From CAZWCE01 sp964632505 (GTDB lineage Bacteria; Planctomycetota; Planctomycetia; Pirellulales; Thermoguttaceae): a stretch of 64,000 nt of DNA. The translations under genes were made by a program, and so were the position numbers. The notes beneath the pieces were generated by a model, which saw only the letters and a program-made list of their open reading frames with translations, did no database searches and was not told where the DNA came from. Of this stretch, positions 53,139 through 60,500 are shown piece by piece (within the stretch, counting starts at the first letter, position 1; every line of letters begins with the position of its first letter). Location: contig CAZWCE010000001.1 in NCBI GenBank assembly GCA_964632505.1, forward strand, positions 496,001 through 560,000. The letters are read 5' to 3'.

Positions 53139-53705
53139 TTACGTCCCAGAATGATTCTCCGCGGCTTTTTGGGATTCGTCATCGAAGACGCCTTGTCGAT
53201 CGAGTTCCCGGAGGAATTCGATCTCTTCCACTTGGCTGTATTCGTCGAGTTTTTCGATGATCGGCATATCGCGGAGGATCTGTTCGGTCCGACTGGGGAC
53301 CATCAGACGCACCAATCCGTAACCGGCCAGAAAGAGTGCGACGACCGCCATCGCGACGACCAGTTGGCCGGCCATGCGTCGTTGCCGGCGCCGGTGGACC
53401 TTCTCTTCCAGCTCTTCTTCGGCCTTGACGGCGACCATTTCCATCGTCGACTGGATGATCGCCTTGTCGATGGTCGACGTTTCGAGTTCATCGAGCAGGT
53501 TCCAGGCCTGTTCGAGCTCGGTCATTCGTTCCCGCAATCGCGGCTCGCTCCCAAGACGTTCTTCGACCGCGAGGGCTTCCTCGGTGCTCAATTCACCGTC
53601 GAGATAACTCACGAGAAGTTCGTCGTCCGGCTCCGGGGTGGCCGGAAGTACTTCCTCGGCGAGCGGTTGGGATGCAACGGCTTTTTTTCGATTCGACTTG
53701 GCCAT
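53139..53705 (-). CDS. Membrane-bound anti-sigma factor
   Basis: 188 residues from the ATG at 53705, which has GAGGT upstream; an earlier in-frame start at 53738 is less well supported. The segment DDELLVSYLDGELSTEEALA (about 27-46) is the usual start of zinc-free or zinc-containing anti-sigma domains that bind sigma region 4. No HxxxCxxC motif is present, so it is not a ZAS-type. A single membrane helix lies at about 114-132 (LVVAMAVVALFLAGYGLV), with a periplasmic tail after it. It lies 66 bp downstream of the ECF sigma gene, its likely target. Confidence 0.82.
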   Translation of the reverse strand: MAKSNRKKAVASQPLAEEVLPATPEPDDELLVSYLDGELSTEEALAVEERLGSEPRLRERMTELEQAWNLLDELETSTIDKAIIQSTMEMVAVKAEEELEEKVHRRRQRRMAGQLVVAMAVVALFLAGYGLVRLMVPSRTEQILRDMPIIEKLDEYSQVEEIEFLRELDRQGVFDDESQKAAENHSGT

Positions 53706-53771
53706 GATGACCTCGGTTCGGGGCAAATCCTTGATCATTTCCGTCCAGCAGTTTGCCGGCCAGGAGATGAA

Positions 53772-54446
53772 TCACGCATCGGAAAGGGGATCGGCCGTGG
53801 TGGATTGATCGGGCTGAAGACTCTTTCCGCTACGGAGATACGGTTCCAGAATTTCCTTCAAATTGGTCCGGGCTCGACAAAGGAGCGACTTGACGGCCTG
53901 CGGAGTGAGTTCCATCGTATCGGCGATTTCCTGATAGCTCATTCCTTCGAATTTATTGAGCAAAACGGCCATTTTCTGTCGCTCGCTGAGCAGTTCGACC
54001 GCGAGCCGAACGATTTCTCGGGTTTCCATTTTGTCGATTCGTCGGGCGGGGACCTGCCCGCTGCTGGCTTGGAGCAACTGTTCTAGGGGATGGGCGCCCC
54101 AGGGACCGCTTTCCCGTCCTTCGAGCTGGACCTCAGGTTTTCGTCGGCGGCTCCGCAGGGCGTTCAAGGCGACGTTGTTGGCGATGGTGAACAACCAAGT
54201 GGCGAACTTGGCGGAGGCGACATATTTTTTTCGTGCCCGATAGACGCGAAGGAACGCTTCCTGGGTCAGGTCTTCGGCCCATTCCCGATTTCCCACCACG
54301 TGCTGCAAGACCGAGAGGACCCGACCCTGATACCGGATCATCAGCTCCTCGAACGCCTCGGCGTTGTCGTTGCGGACTTCAAGCATCAGGCGGACGTCGG
54401 GGTCCTTGGTGGCGTAATGTCTTGCTGTGGAATCACTTACAATCAA
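53772..54446 (-). CDS. ECF RNA polymerase sigma factor
   Basis: About 224 residues. I start it at a TTG (54446) preceded by AGGT, because homologues begin close to the SDSTARHYATKDPDVRLM segment; the frame is open to 54605 but that extra part is unlike the family. Region 2 is AEAFEELMIRYQGRVLSVLQ, then DLTQEAFLRVYRARKKY and FATWLFTIANNVALNALR. Region 4 is LSERQKMAVLLNKFEGMSYQ, then EIADTMELTPQAVKSLLCRA. It directs transcription of an unknown regulon and is probably held by the anti-sigma factor encoded next. Confidence 0.88.
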   Translation of the reverse strand: MIVSDSTARHYATKDPDVRLMLEVRNDNAEAFEELMIRYQGRVLSVLQHVVGNREWAEDLTQEAFLRVYRARKKYVASAKFATWLFTIANNVALNALRSRRRKPEVQLEGRESGPWGAHPLEQLLQASSGQVPARRIDKMETREIVRLAVELLSERQKMAVLLNKFEGMSYQEIADTMELTPQAVKSLLCRARTNLKEILEPYLRSGKSLQPDQSTTADPLSDA

Positions 54447-54679
54447 GGGAGCTACCTGTTGGGCTCGCGGGAACGGGTGTTTTCGCTCCGGCGACCGGTA
54501 TCGGGAAGTAACGCGGCCGTGAAGCGAGGGGCCCCGGTTTTTTTTCTCGGAAGCCGCTATATCATGAACCACGGGGATGGGAAAAAGTTTTGTCGTGCGC
54601 AGCAAGAACCCGAAAAAAAAGAAGCCTCGAAAGGCCGAGCTTTGAGAAGGCGAAATTCGCTTTCCGAGTTACCAGAGCA

Positions 54680-54693
54680 TGCTAAAGTATAGT
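54680..54693 (+). promoter_or_regulatory. Candidate promoter of the glycosyltransferase gene
   Basis: TGCTAAAGT (54680-54688) gives an extended -10 and TATAGT (54688-54693) a second option. It overlaps the divergent sigma-factor promoter, so the two may exclude each other. Start codon about 90 bp on. Confidence 0.4.
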
Positions 54694-54719
54694 ATGATTC
54701 TCCCCCCCTGTCGATTCAA
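54691..54719 (-). promoter_or_regulatory. Promoter of the ECF sigma operon
   Basis: On the minus strand TTGAAT (54719-54714), a 17-nt spacer and CATACT (54696-54691). It looks like a housekeeping promoter, not an ECF autoregulation site. Confidence 0.5.
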
Positions 54720-54781
54720 CCCTGTACGGGGGGGAAGATGCTTTTTTTGGTGGGTCAGGCTTTCTCGAAGAGTTCCGAGCG

Positions 54782-56008
54782 ATGCAATATACTATTCTCG
54801 TAATAATTAGCGGCTGGTTGCTTCTGGTAGGAACTTTTGCCTGTTATCAGTTCTTATTGGCGGTAGTTGCCGGCCTTTCACGCTCTTATCTGGAGAAGCA
54901 GGCTTCGAATATTGATGATCCTGTTTCATTGCGTGTGGCGATCGTGGTGCCTGCGCACAATGAAGAACCATCCCTTCCGGAGACCTTGCACTCTTGCTCG
55001 AAATTGGACTATCCGGACGAGCATTTCCAGGTATATGTGATTGCCGACAACTGTGAGGACCGAACCGCGGAGATTGCAAGAGAGTATGGAGCGGTCTGTT
55101 TAGAACGGGAAAACCGCGAATTGAAGGGGAAGGGATATGCCTTAGCTTGGGCTTTTCCGCAAGTACTTGATGAAGGATGGGATGCTGTTGCAGTTCTGGA
55201 TGCCGATTGCCGTATCGATTCCACCTTCCTGAAGATTGCGAAACGTTACCTCCTTAAAGGTTACACAGCACTTCAGGCTCGCTATCTTGTTTCCAATATC
55301 GATGCATCCTACCGGACCTACCTTTTAGCGATTGCCCGCATCTTGGAAAACGACTGGTTCTATCGCGGGAAGGCGGCGCTTGGCCTACCTTGCACTTTGC
55401 TTGGAACGGGAATGATATTGCATCGATCGGTATTGGAAGCTTTGCCGTGGAGCGAATTCGGTATATGCGAAGATACAGCGTACTCCCATCGTTTGTTGGA
55501 GACAGGAATCCAAACGCAATTCATGCCGGAAACATATATTGATTCGCCGTTCCCGGAAGGGGCTTCCGAATTAAATGTGCAGCGATCGCGATGGATCGCC
55601 GGGAATCGCGAAGAAAAGTCCGGTTGGCGCTGGATGGGAGAAGGGATCGTTCACCGCCGCTGGAACTGGGTCGATTTCGGTTTTTCACAGTTGGTTCTCA
55701 GTCGCCCCAATATCATGCTCCAGCTATTATTCACGACCTTGCTTTTGGCGGTCGGTTGGGCGTTGGTGCCGGGAAAGTCAATGGCCATTTTGAGCTATAT
55801 TTTCTTGAGTATTCTTGGGGGATACTTCTTGTATACCCTGGTGGGAATTCTTTCGATCGGCTTGAATGCAAAGCGCGTCAAAAGTTTGATTCTATTTCCT
55901 GTTTTCATGCTTTCTTATCTTTGGCTGGCAATCAAAACGATTTGGAGTCCGGCGCCGCAAAGTTGGGAAGTCACGCCTAGGAAGCAGGAAGACTCCTCTT
56001 CTCATTGA
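54782..56008 (+). CDS. Membrane glycosyltransferase, family 2 (processive type)
   Basis: 408 residues. An N-terminal membrane helix (about 4-30), the GT2 domain and two to three C-terminal helices (about 305-385) give the cellulose/hyaluronan-synthase plan. Catalytic landmarks are VVPAHNEE (55-62), DAD (140-142), ED (230-231) and QRSRW (267-271), the last typical of processive synthases. It should polymerise or transfer sugars from UDP- or GDP-sugars for an extracellular polysaccharide. Its base composition is lower than that of its surroundings: 28 G+C in 55261-55320 against 41 in 56521-56580. This and its isolation suggest horizontal transfer. Confidence 0.88.
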   Translation: MQYTILVIISGWLLLVGTFACYQFLLAVVAGLSRSYLEKQASNIDDPVSLRVAIVVPAHNEEPSLPETLHSCSKLDYPDEHFQVYVIADNCEDRTAEIAREYGAVCLERENRELKGKGYALAWAFPQVLDEGWDAVAVLDADCRIDSTFLKIAKRYLLKGYTALQARYLVSNIDASYRTYLLAIARILENDWFYRGKAALGLPCTLLGTGMILHRSVLEALPWSEFGICEDTAYSHRLLETGIQTQFMPETYIDSPFPEGASELNVQRSRWIAGNREEKSGWRWMGEGIVHRRWNWVDFGFSQLVLSRPNIMLQLLFTTLLLAVGWALVPGKSMAILSYIFLSILGGYFLYTLVGILSIGLNAKRVKSLILFPVFMLSYLWLAIKTIWSPAPQSWEVTPRKQEDSSSH

Positions 56009-56030
56009 GCCATGCCTCAGCCTCCAAACC

Positions 56031-57581
56031 TCACCTCTTGACCTTCAACCCGGTGCGGTCGGCCCAGCGGTGCCAGAGGTCGACCAGGGCTTCGGTTTTC
56101 TCGGGCATTGTCTCGGCCAGATCGTTTGTTTCGGTGCGGTCCCGGCGGACGTTGTAGAGCGTCCACTTCTTCCGGGATTTCTCCCAGACCGCTTTCCAAT
56201 CGCCCTGCCGGACGGAGCGGTTGCCGGCCCAGAACCAGCAGAGGTGGTCGTGGCCCCGGCGCTCTTTGCCCTCGAGCACGGGCATCAGGCTGATGCCCTC
56301 GCAGGGGAGAATCTCATTGTCGTCGAAGGTTTCGGGGTATTGGGTGCCGGCCAGTTCGCAGAAGGTGGGCATCAGGTCGAGGATGTGGCCGACCTGGTCG
56401 GTCCGGGTTCCGGATTCGATACCCTCGGGCCAGCGCGCCAGAAGCGGCGTGGCGATGCCCCCTTCGTGGACCCAGGACTTGTAGCGCTGAAACGGCACGT
56501 TCTGTGCCCAACCCCAACCGGGACCGACGGAGGTGTAATAGTCGCCCGGCCCGGGAGGATGCGGGAGATGACGTCCCTCGGGGAGTTCGGCGCAACCGCC
56601 GTTGTCGTGCAGGTAGAGCACCAGGGTGTTTTCGGCGGTGCCGGTGGATTCCAGCGCCTCGAGGATCTTCCCCACGCCCTGGTCCATGCGATCGACCATC
56701 GCCGCGTAGACCTCCATTCGGCTGGTCCAATACTCCTTGTCCTCGATCGGCTCCCAGTCTTCGACCTTCGGATCGGAGAGAACGAGTTCCCACTTCGGAT
56801 CGACCAGTCCCGATTCAAGCTGCCGGGCATGGCGTGCCTTCCTGAGGGCGTACCACCCGTCGTCGTACTTGCCGCGGTGCCGGGCGATATCTTCCGGCCA
56901 GGCGTGCAGCGGGTAATGGGCCGCCGTGTAGCAGACGTGCACGAAGAAGGGATCGCCCTCGCCGGCGAAGCGTCGAATCTGCTCGCAAGCATGATCGGTG
57001 AAGGCGTCGGTCGTGTAGTAGTCGTCGGGGAACTCAGTGATCAAACGATCATTATGCCCGAAGGTTCGCACCCGGTTGCCCTTGTAGTCGGGGTCGCGCT
57101 GCGCGGGGTTGAAGAAGTTGCAGCAGCCGTCCATCAGTCCGTAGAACTCCTCGAAACCGCGGTCGATCGGGCGGCGGGGCGATCGGCTGCCCAGGTGCCA
57201 CTTGCCGGTCAGGCAGGTCCGGTAGCCCGCCTGCTGGAGGACCTCCCCGGTGGTGACCATGTTCTCGCGCAGGAGCGGTCCGCCGAATCGGGGATGCAGA
57301 CCGGTGACGATCGAGGCCCGGGTCGTGGTACATTTCGCGCAGTTATAGAACTGGGTGAACGTCAAGCCTTCCCGGGCGAGGCGATCGATGTTCGGCGTGG
57401 GGATTTCGCCGCCGAAACAACCGATGTCGCTGTAGCCCATGTCGTCGGTCATGATCAGCACGATGTTCGGCCGGGGAGCTTCCTCGGCGAAAGCGCTGGG
57501 ACAAAAGAGCGAGAGCGGCGCGCATGCCAGAAAAGATAGAACCGGGAATATGAACGTATGAATACTTCTCGTGGGTTTCAT
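56031..57581 (-). CDS. Secreted sulfatase with a CTTTR active site
   Basis: 516 residues from the ATG at 57581, which opens a signal peptide (FIFPVLSFLACAPLSLFCPS). Metal-binding PNIVLIMTDDMGY (about 38-50) precedes the active-site motif CTTTRASIVTG, where Cys84 should become formylglycine; Thr replaces the usual Pro at the third position, a variant common in planctomycete sulfatases. LYLHDNGG supplies the second metal residues, and GKWHLG and HYPLHAW fit the substrate-sulfate pocket. It is only distantly like the first sulfatase (CTPSR type), so a different substrate is likely. Its stop lies 22 bp from that of the convergent glycosyltransferase gene. Confidence 0.92.
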   Translation of the reverse strand: MKPTRSIHTFIFPVLSFLACAPLSLFCPSAFAEEAPRPNIVLIMTDDMGYSDIGCFGGEIPTPNIDRLAREGLTFTQFYNCAKCTTTRASIVTGLHPRFGGPLLRENMVTTGEVLQQAGYRTCLTGKWHLGSRSPRRPIDRGFEEFYGLMDGCCNFFNPAQRDPDYKGNRVRTFGHNDRLITEFPDDYYTTDAFTDHACEQIRRFAGEGDPFFVHVCYTAAHYPLHAWPEDIARHRGKYDDGWYALRKARHARQLESGLVDPKWELVLSDPKVEDWEPIEDKEYWTSRMEVYAAMVDRMDQGVGKILEALESTGTAENTLVLYLHDNGGCAELPEGRHLPHPPGPGDYYTSVGPGWGWAQNVPFQRYKSWVHEGGIATPLLARWPEGIESGTRTDQVGHILDLMPTFCELAGTQYPETFDDNEILPCEGISLMPVLEGKERRGHDHLCWFWAGNRSVRQGDWKAVWEKSRKKWTLYNVRRDRTETNDLAETMPEKTEALVDLWHRWADRTGLKVKR

Positions 57582-57640
57582 CTCGAAAAGGCCTTTCAGG
57601 GAGCAATTGCGGGGGAAAGGGGCCGGGAAATCACCATTCA

Positions 57641-57677
57641 CGTTGTCGCGGGATGGGAACGTTGTCGCGGGATGGGA
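57641..57677. repeat. Tandem direct repeat of a 19-bp unit upstream of the second sulfatase
   Basis: CGTTGTCGCGGGATGGGA occurs at 57641-57658 and again at 57660-57677, one base apart. It lies 60 bp upstream of the sulfatase start codon, where an activator or repressor could bind as two side-by-side copies. It could equally be a replication slippage product. Confidence 0.75.
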
Positions 57678-57853
57678 CTTTCGGTTCGTGCATTTTCTTC
57701 CGCGGGTCCGGGCTTTCGATCGCCGACCGTCGATTCACGACTCCCGGGCGCCCGATATTATCCCGTAGCTTCGGTGCGATGTCAACGCGAAACATTTTCG
57801 CCCTCCGTTTTTGCACCCGAACCATGCTGGAAAGGTTGGAGAGGATTTCTTGC

Positions 57854-57882
57854 TTGGAATTGAAATGGGGGCTGATTATACT
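57854..57882 (+). promoter_or_regulatory. Promoter of the GspF-like gene
   Basis: TTGGAA (57854-57859), a 17-nt spacer and TATACT (57877-57882). The leader of about 78 nt contains the pyrimidine tract at 57902-57947. Confidence 0.6.
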
Positions 57883-57901
57883 GGAAGTTGTGCCGGTTCG
57901 G

Positions 57902-57947
57902 CCTTCCCCTTTTTCCCCCTTTTCCCCTTTCCCCCTTTTCTTCCTCC
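57902..57947 (+). repeat. 46-nt uninterrupted pyrimidine tract in the GspF-like leader
   Basis: Every base from 57902 to 57947 is C or T, in alternating C and T runs. It would be in the untranslated leader, ending 19 nt before the start codon. It could hold ribosomal protein S1, form H-DNA, or vary in length by slippage. Confidence 0.8.
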
Positions 57948-57966
57948 GCGATGGAGTTCTTTTCTC

Positions 57967-58557
57967 ATGTCGATCGACGCATTCCCGGCGGAATATTTGC
58001 CGACCGAAATCATGCTGGTCGTTCGCGACCATCCGGCGACGCTTTGGGTCGTCCTCGGTTTGCTGGTGGTTTTGCCGGCGGGAATTTTCCATGGATTTCC
58101 GAAGCCGATGGCCCTGTATCGATTCACGTACGCATTTCCGGTGATCGGGCCACTTCGCCGGTACAGCGCGCTCTCCCGGGTTTTCGGGCAACTGTCGATT
58201 CTGTTGGATATGGATTGCTCCCTGCCGGAGGCGCTCCGCGTGGTTTCCGGATGTTCGCGTTGCCCGGCGATGCGGCATTCGCTGCTGGAGGCGGCGCGGG
58301 GGGTCGAGCTCGGCGATTCCCCGGGCGAGGTACTTTCGAGAAGATGGCCTTTCGGTGCGGTGGCCCGGCCGCTGTTGAACTCGGCGGATTCCGGCCACGA
58401 GCTTTCTCTTGCGATCCGGGAAACCCGCGAGTTGATGGATCGGCAGGCGGAACATTATCATGCCCTGTGCTTGGCGGTATTGCCACCTGCTGCCGTGGCG
58501 GTTGTCTCCGTGGTGATCGTGACGGTACTTTTCACGACGATCCTTCCTCTCCTGTGA
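57967..58557 (+). CDS. Single-domain GspF/PilC-like membrane protein
   Basis: 196 residues from the ATG at 57967; a longer frame upstream would translate the pyrimidine tract. One membrane helix lies at about 26-44 (LWVVLGLLVVLPAGIFHG). Then one T2SS F domain follows: FGQLSILLDMDCSLPEALRV, then RHSLLEAARGVELGDSPGEV and PLLNSADSGHELSLAIRETR, ending in a second helix (VAVVSVVIVTVLFTTILPLL). GspF and PilC have two such domains (about 400 residues); here only one is present. No other type II secretion or pilus genes adjoin. It may be the remnant or half of an assembly platform, or a repurposed scaffold. Confidence 0.75.
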   Translation: MSIDAFPAEYLPTEIMLVVRDHPATLWVVLGLLVVLPAGIFHGFPKPMALYRFTYAFPVIGPLRRYSALSRVFGQLSILLDMDCSLPEALRVVSGCSRCPAMRHSLLEAARGVELGDSPGEVLSRRWPFGAVARPLLNSADSGHELSLAIRETRELMDRQAEHYHALCLAVLPPAAVAVVSVVIVTVLFTTILPLL

Positions 58558-58627
58558 TTTTTCAGGAGCCCGGAAGTTCCGATCGTTTCGAAATAATGCT
58601 GCGGTGCGATATTTCGCGCTCGGATCG

Positions 58628-60361
58628 TCATCTTTCTTCCGTTTTGCCAAGATCGGCTTTTTGGATCATTTCGCCGAACTCCGCCACCAGCCCATACTCT
58701 CGCGACCACGGGGTGTACATGAATCCCCGGACGTTCGGTATCGTTTCGGCCAGTTCGATCCAGGCCTTCACGTCTTTCAGGTCGTCGGCACCGTAGTAAC
58801 AGGCCACCGTTGTGTCGGAGCCTTGCTCCTCGGCACAGAATCGCAAGCTTTCCGGTCGCGGCGGACCTCCCCAGACCATGAGGATCAGATCTTCGGGAAC
58901 ATGTTCCCAGCTTCCGGTGAAATCGCCGTCGACGAGGAAGTAGTTGTCGCGGGCGTTGTGATGGGGATCGAGCATGTCGGACCAAATGTACACCTCCACA
59001 CCCGGCATATGTTTTCGCAGGATGGCGACTTGCTTCCGGATGCACTCGCCGAGCAGTTCGGTCATGTCTCGATCGTCGCAGGCGGCGCAGGTCCCCCCCA
59101 TGCGGATTTCGTCCATGTTCAGCATGACGCGCTTCGGTGCGAGGTGCTTCGCCAGCAGAGCCGCTTCGTGATCGAAGATCTCATACAGTTCGGGTTCGGC
59201 CATGCAAACGGTGATTTGAGAGCCGTTGATCGCCAAGGAGTGATACCATGAAACGCGGAGCCTTTCCCCTTCCCGGATGCGACTGTCCGGCAGGAGTTTC
59301 AGAGGAACGGCCTCACGGTCGACGCGGCGGGGATTGTAATTCGGATCGACCAACGGCGCGTAATCGCGGCCTTCCCGATAGGTTACGCTTCCATCGTCGC
59401 TGGTTACCGTGACGGGAGTTCCGGGGCGATGGAGAACATTGATCGGGCCGACCTCTTCGATCGACCAGTCGTCGATCCAAAAACGGCCCGTTTGGGCCTT
59501 CCAAGTGCCCGCATAGATGCGGACTTTATCGTAATCGAGGCTGTTGAAGAGCATCGTGATCTTGCGCCAATCGCCGGTGGCGGGGATATCGAAACTTTGA
59601 GGGCATAAGGAACGGTCCTCGGCGAGCACCTGCATCTTGAAAGCGGAGGGGGGCGAAAGTCGATCGGTTTTCACCCAAAGGTGGATGCGGTAGCAGCGAT
59701 TCGGTCGGACGGGGATCTCCTGCATGACTCGGCCGTGGCCGTGGGGGTTGGAACCCATGTTTTCGAAACGGAGAGAAGCCTCGCCGCCATGGACGATTTC
59801 GGTGTCGATGAAGCTGATCTCGCCGGGATCATCGTGAAAACGGCACTCCGCGGCCCGATGGCCCTCGTAGCTTTCAAATCCGCCGTTGGGGATGGTCCAT
59901 TCCGGATCAGGGAGGAGCTCTGCTTCCTCGTTTCCGGCCAGGAAAGGGGCGTTTCGTACCGGCATGCCGGCGGCCAGATGACGGTTGTGGCTCAGCACGG
60001 CGCCGCCGTAACCAACGGAGAAGACGGCGGGAATCAGCTCGATCTGCTTTTCTTCGCAAAACTGCCGGATCTTCGCCAATCGCTTCAAGTTCGATTCCGG
60101 CTGGATACAGAGGGTGTCGAGTCCCGCGGAGAGGACCGCCCCGTTGAGACCGTGGTCGGCCCCGGTTTCCATGATGTCGAGGATTTTGGCCAGATCCTCG
60201 TCGCTTCCCAGCGAATAGCCGAAAACCCAGACGAATCGATCTTCCGGAGGCTCGGCGCTTCCGACAGGTGAAGTCGGAACGAAGAGGAACGCCAGAAGAA
60301 TCAACGGTGTGAATAAGCATGGGATGAACTGATCACGCTCAGTGCGAAAAAAGGAAGGCAT
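58628..60361 (-). CDS. Secreted glycosidase-like TIM-barrel protein with an inserted beta-sandwich
   Basis: 577 residues from the ATG at 60361, chosen because GGAG lies 8 nt before it. A signal peptide is followed by a barrel start (VWVFGYSLGSDEDLAKILDI, then IELIPAVFSVGYGG). Residues about 150-290 look like a carbohydrate-binding module (PNGGFESYEGHRA, RIHLWVKTDRLSPPSAF, GTWKAQTGRFWIDDWSIE). The barrel then resumes with RVMLNMDEIRMGG, in which the Asp-Glu pair resembles the catalytic DE of family 20 hexosaminidases. IWSDMLDPHHNARDNYF and LMVWGG follow. I cannot assign a glycoside hydrolase family firmly. A beta-helix protein lies upstream on the same strand. Confidence 0.7.
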   Translation of the reverse strand: MPSFFRTERDQFIPCLFTPLILLAFLFVPTSPVGSAEPPEDRFVWVFGYSLGSDEDLAKILDIMETGADHGLNGAVLSAGLDTLCIQPESNLKRLAKIRQFCEEKQIELIPAVFSVGYGGAVLSHNRHLAAGMPVRNAPFLAGNEEAELLPDPEWTIPNGGFESYEGHRAAECRFHDDPGEISFIDTEIVHGGEASLRFENMGSNPHGHGRVMQEIPVRPNRCYRIHLWVKTDRLSPPSAFKMQVLAEDRSLCPQSFDIPATGDWRKITMLFNSLDYDKVRIYAGTWKAQTGRFWIDDWSIEEVGPINVLHRPGTPVTVTSDDGSVTYREGRDYAPLVDPNYNPRRVDREAVPLKLLPDSRIREGERLRVSWYHSLAINGSQITVCMAEPELYEIFDHEAALLAKHLAPKRVMLNMDEIRMGGTCAACDDRDMTELLGECIRKQVAILRKHMPGVEVYIWSDMLDPHHNARDNYFLVDGDFTGSWEHVPEDLILMVWGGPPRPESLRFCAEEQGSDTTVACYYGADDLKDVKAWIELAETIPNVRGFMYTPWSREYGLVAEFGEMIQKADLGKTEER

Positions 60362-60500
60362 GGTCGACTCCATGGTCGTAAGGATGGTAAATCGGTCTCG
60401 TGGAGTTTCTCAACGGTATCCGAGGCCGGCAGAAGGGATGTCCATGAGACCTATTCCTCATCGTGGGAAGATGTGATCTCGTGCTCCATGGCTCGACCGT

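Noticed and set aside
54447..54605. Longer ECF sigma factor starting at the TTG at 54605
   Set aside because: The extra 53 residues do not look like region 2 or any sigma domain and no ribosome-binding site precedes that codon.
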